From Ramicandelaber brevisporus (taxonomy: Eukaryota > Kickxellomycota > Ramicandelaberales > Ramicandelaberaceae): a stretch of 25,082 nucleotides of DNA. The notes under the pieces were generated by a model. It saw only the letters and a list, made by a program, of their open reading frames with translations, searched no databases and had not been told where the DNA came from. Shown here in pieces: positions 24,363-25,082 of the stretch (its first letter is position 1; each line of letters starts with the position of its first letter). The position numbers and the translations under genes were made by a program. Location: contig MU603028.1 in assembly GCA_025201865.1 (NCBI GenBank), positions 1-25,082 of the forward strand. Direction: 5' to 3'.

Positions 24363-25079
24363 TCACAGGATGCCGGCGTTTGTGATTCTCACGTCTGCGA
24401 CGGGCCGGTCCCAGCGCGTGGGTGTGACGCCGATCTTCTGCACAATGTCGAGACCCTCGACCACTGTGCCGAACACGACGTGGCGGCCGTCGAGCCAGCT
24501 GGTCTCCGCCAGCGTGATGAAGAACTGCGAGCCGTTGGTGTCGGGTCCGGCGTTCGCCATCGACACCGTGCCGGCGCCGGTGTGCTTGAGCTCGAACGAC
24601 TCGTCGGCAAACGACTTGCCGTAGATGCTGCGTCCGCCGGTGCCGTCGCCGCGCTCAAAGTCGCCGCCTTGGATCATGAAGTTTGGAATGACGCGGTGGA
24701 AGATCGAGTCCTTGTATCCGAAGCCGTGTGCGCCGGTTGCGAGCGCCTTGAAGTTCTCGACCGTGCGCGGCACAACGTTGCCGTACAGCCCGATGACGAC
24801 ATTGCCGACCTGCTCCTGGCCCATCGAGATGGTGAAGAACACGCGGTCGGTGATGGTAAGCCGGCCGGTCGCATCATTGCCGTCCTGTGCAGGCTTCTTT
24901 GCCGCCACTGGAGCAGCTGCTGGCGGCGGCTGCTGCTTCTGTTTCTGCTGCTGTTGCTGATCGGGCAGCTTGGTATCAATGGCGGCGCCGCGATCGTTGC
25001 CGATGAACAGCAGACCAAACACTGCCAACAGCGAGGCGAGCAGCACAAACCGCACGACGCTCTGGCTGACGGCAACCAT
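24363..25079 (-). CDS. Cyclophilin (peptidyl-prolyl cis-trans isomerase) with N-terminal signal anchor
   Basis: A 238-residue cyclophilin. PPIases catalyse proline isomerisation during folding. Residues 7-26 are a hydrophobic helix preceded by Arg10, acting as signal peptide or signal anchor. A Gln/Lys/Pro/Ala-rich stalk covers 40-64. The cyclophilin domain runs from about 75 to 238. Catalytic and cyclosporin-site residues are all present: Arg129, Phe134 and Gln137 in [20 protein letters not shown], Phe187 in [18 protein letters not shown], Trp195 and His200. The domain resembles cyclophilin B of the secretory pathway. The C-terminus NAGIL has no HDEL-type ER retention signal, so retention may depend on the anchor. 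GC content is clearly higher than in neighbours and codon use is biased. The ATG lies three bases from the right edge, so no promoter is visible; an upstream in-frame ATG outside the window cannot be excluded. Confidence 0.95.
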   Translation of the reverse strand: MVAVSQSVVRFVLLASLLAVFGLLFIGNDRGAAIDTKLPDQQQQQKQKQQPPPAAAPVAAKKPAQDGNDATGRLTITDRVFFTISMGQEQVGNVVIGLYGNVVPRTVENFKALATGAHGFGYKDSIFHRVIPNFMIQGGDFERGDGTGGRSIYGKSFADESFELKHTGAGTVSMANAGPDTNGSQFFITLAETSWLDGRHVVFGTVVEGLDIVQKIGVTPTRWDRPVADVRITNAGIL

Positions 25080-25082
25080 GTC

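Noticed and set aside
1-25082. CRISPR arrays, insertion sequences, transposons, viral remnants or bacterial defence systems
   Set aside because: No spaced direct repeats, transposase, integrase, reverse transcriptase or terminal inverted repeats were seen; the repeats present are simple microsatellites.

Overview
The window looks like nuclear DNA of a fungus with a compact, intron-poor genome. Evidence: long uninterrupted reading frames for eukaryote-only proteins (poly(A) polymerase, Fap7, Cdc73, Vps53, an Mtr10/transportin-3 karyopherin, a SET/MYND protein), two families typical of fungi (an Rtc3/Yhr087w-type FYSH protein and a DUF1748 protein), short AT- or CT-rich intergenic spacers, and no bacterial operon structure. 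Alanine/serine-rich, repeat-containing proteins and intronless genes would fit an early-diverging lineage such as Kickxellomycotina. That placement is a guess; the sequence alone does not settle it.

Layout, left to right. A basic protein of unknown family, possibly cut by the left edge (1-975), is followed by a 0.7 kb spacer and a 38-residue predicted secreted peptide (1682-1798). A secreted class-3 lipase (minus) and a mitochondrial-type YchF/Ola1 GTPase-family protein (plus) diverge from a 136 bp spacer. YchF converges on poly(A) polymerase (minus). A large pentatricopeptide-repeat protein (minus) diverges from the adenylate kinase Fap7 (plus). Fap7 converges on a SET/MYND protein (minus), which diverges from Cdc73 (plus). 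Cdc73 converges on Vps53 (minus), followed by a small DUF1748 protein (minus). A 0.7 kb promoter region leads into an RTC3-like gene (plus), which converges on an isochorismatase-fold hydrolase (minus). That gene diverges from an Mtr10/transportin-3 karyopherin (plus). The window ends with a glutathione-S-transferase-like protein carrying a basic nuclear-type tail (plus) and a membrane-anchored cyclophilin (minus).

The genes are mostly housekeeping and are not an operon. Several act in RNA biology: Paf1-complex transcription elongation (Cdc73), mRNA 3'-end polyadenylation (Pap1), 40S subunit maturation (Fap7), nuclear import of RNA-binding proteins (Mtr10/TNPO3) and organellar RNA (PPR). Others act in endosome-to-Golgi retrieval (Vps53), mitochondria (YchF-like, DUF1748) and the secretory route (lipase, peptide, cyclophilin). 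For six genes the nearest ATG decides the start, because the longer open frame upstream has no ATG or none matching the family. I did not find tRNA, rRNA, CRISPR, transposon or viral sequence. The most interesting items are the small secreted peptide, the orphan basic protein, a YchF protein with an altered P-loop, a poly(A) polymerase lacking the usual N-terminal segment, and the GST-like protein with a nuclear-type tail.
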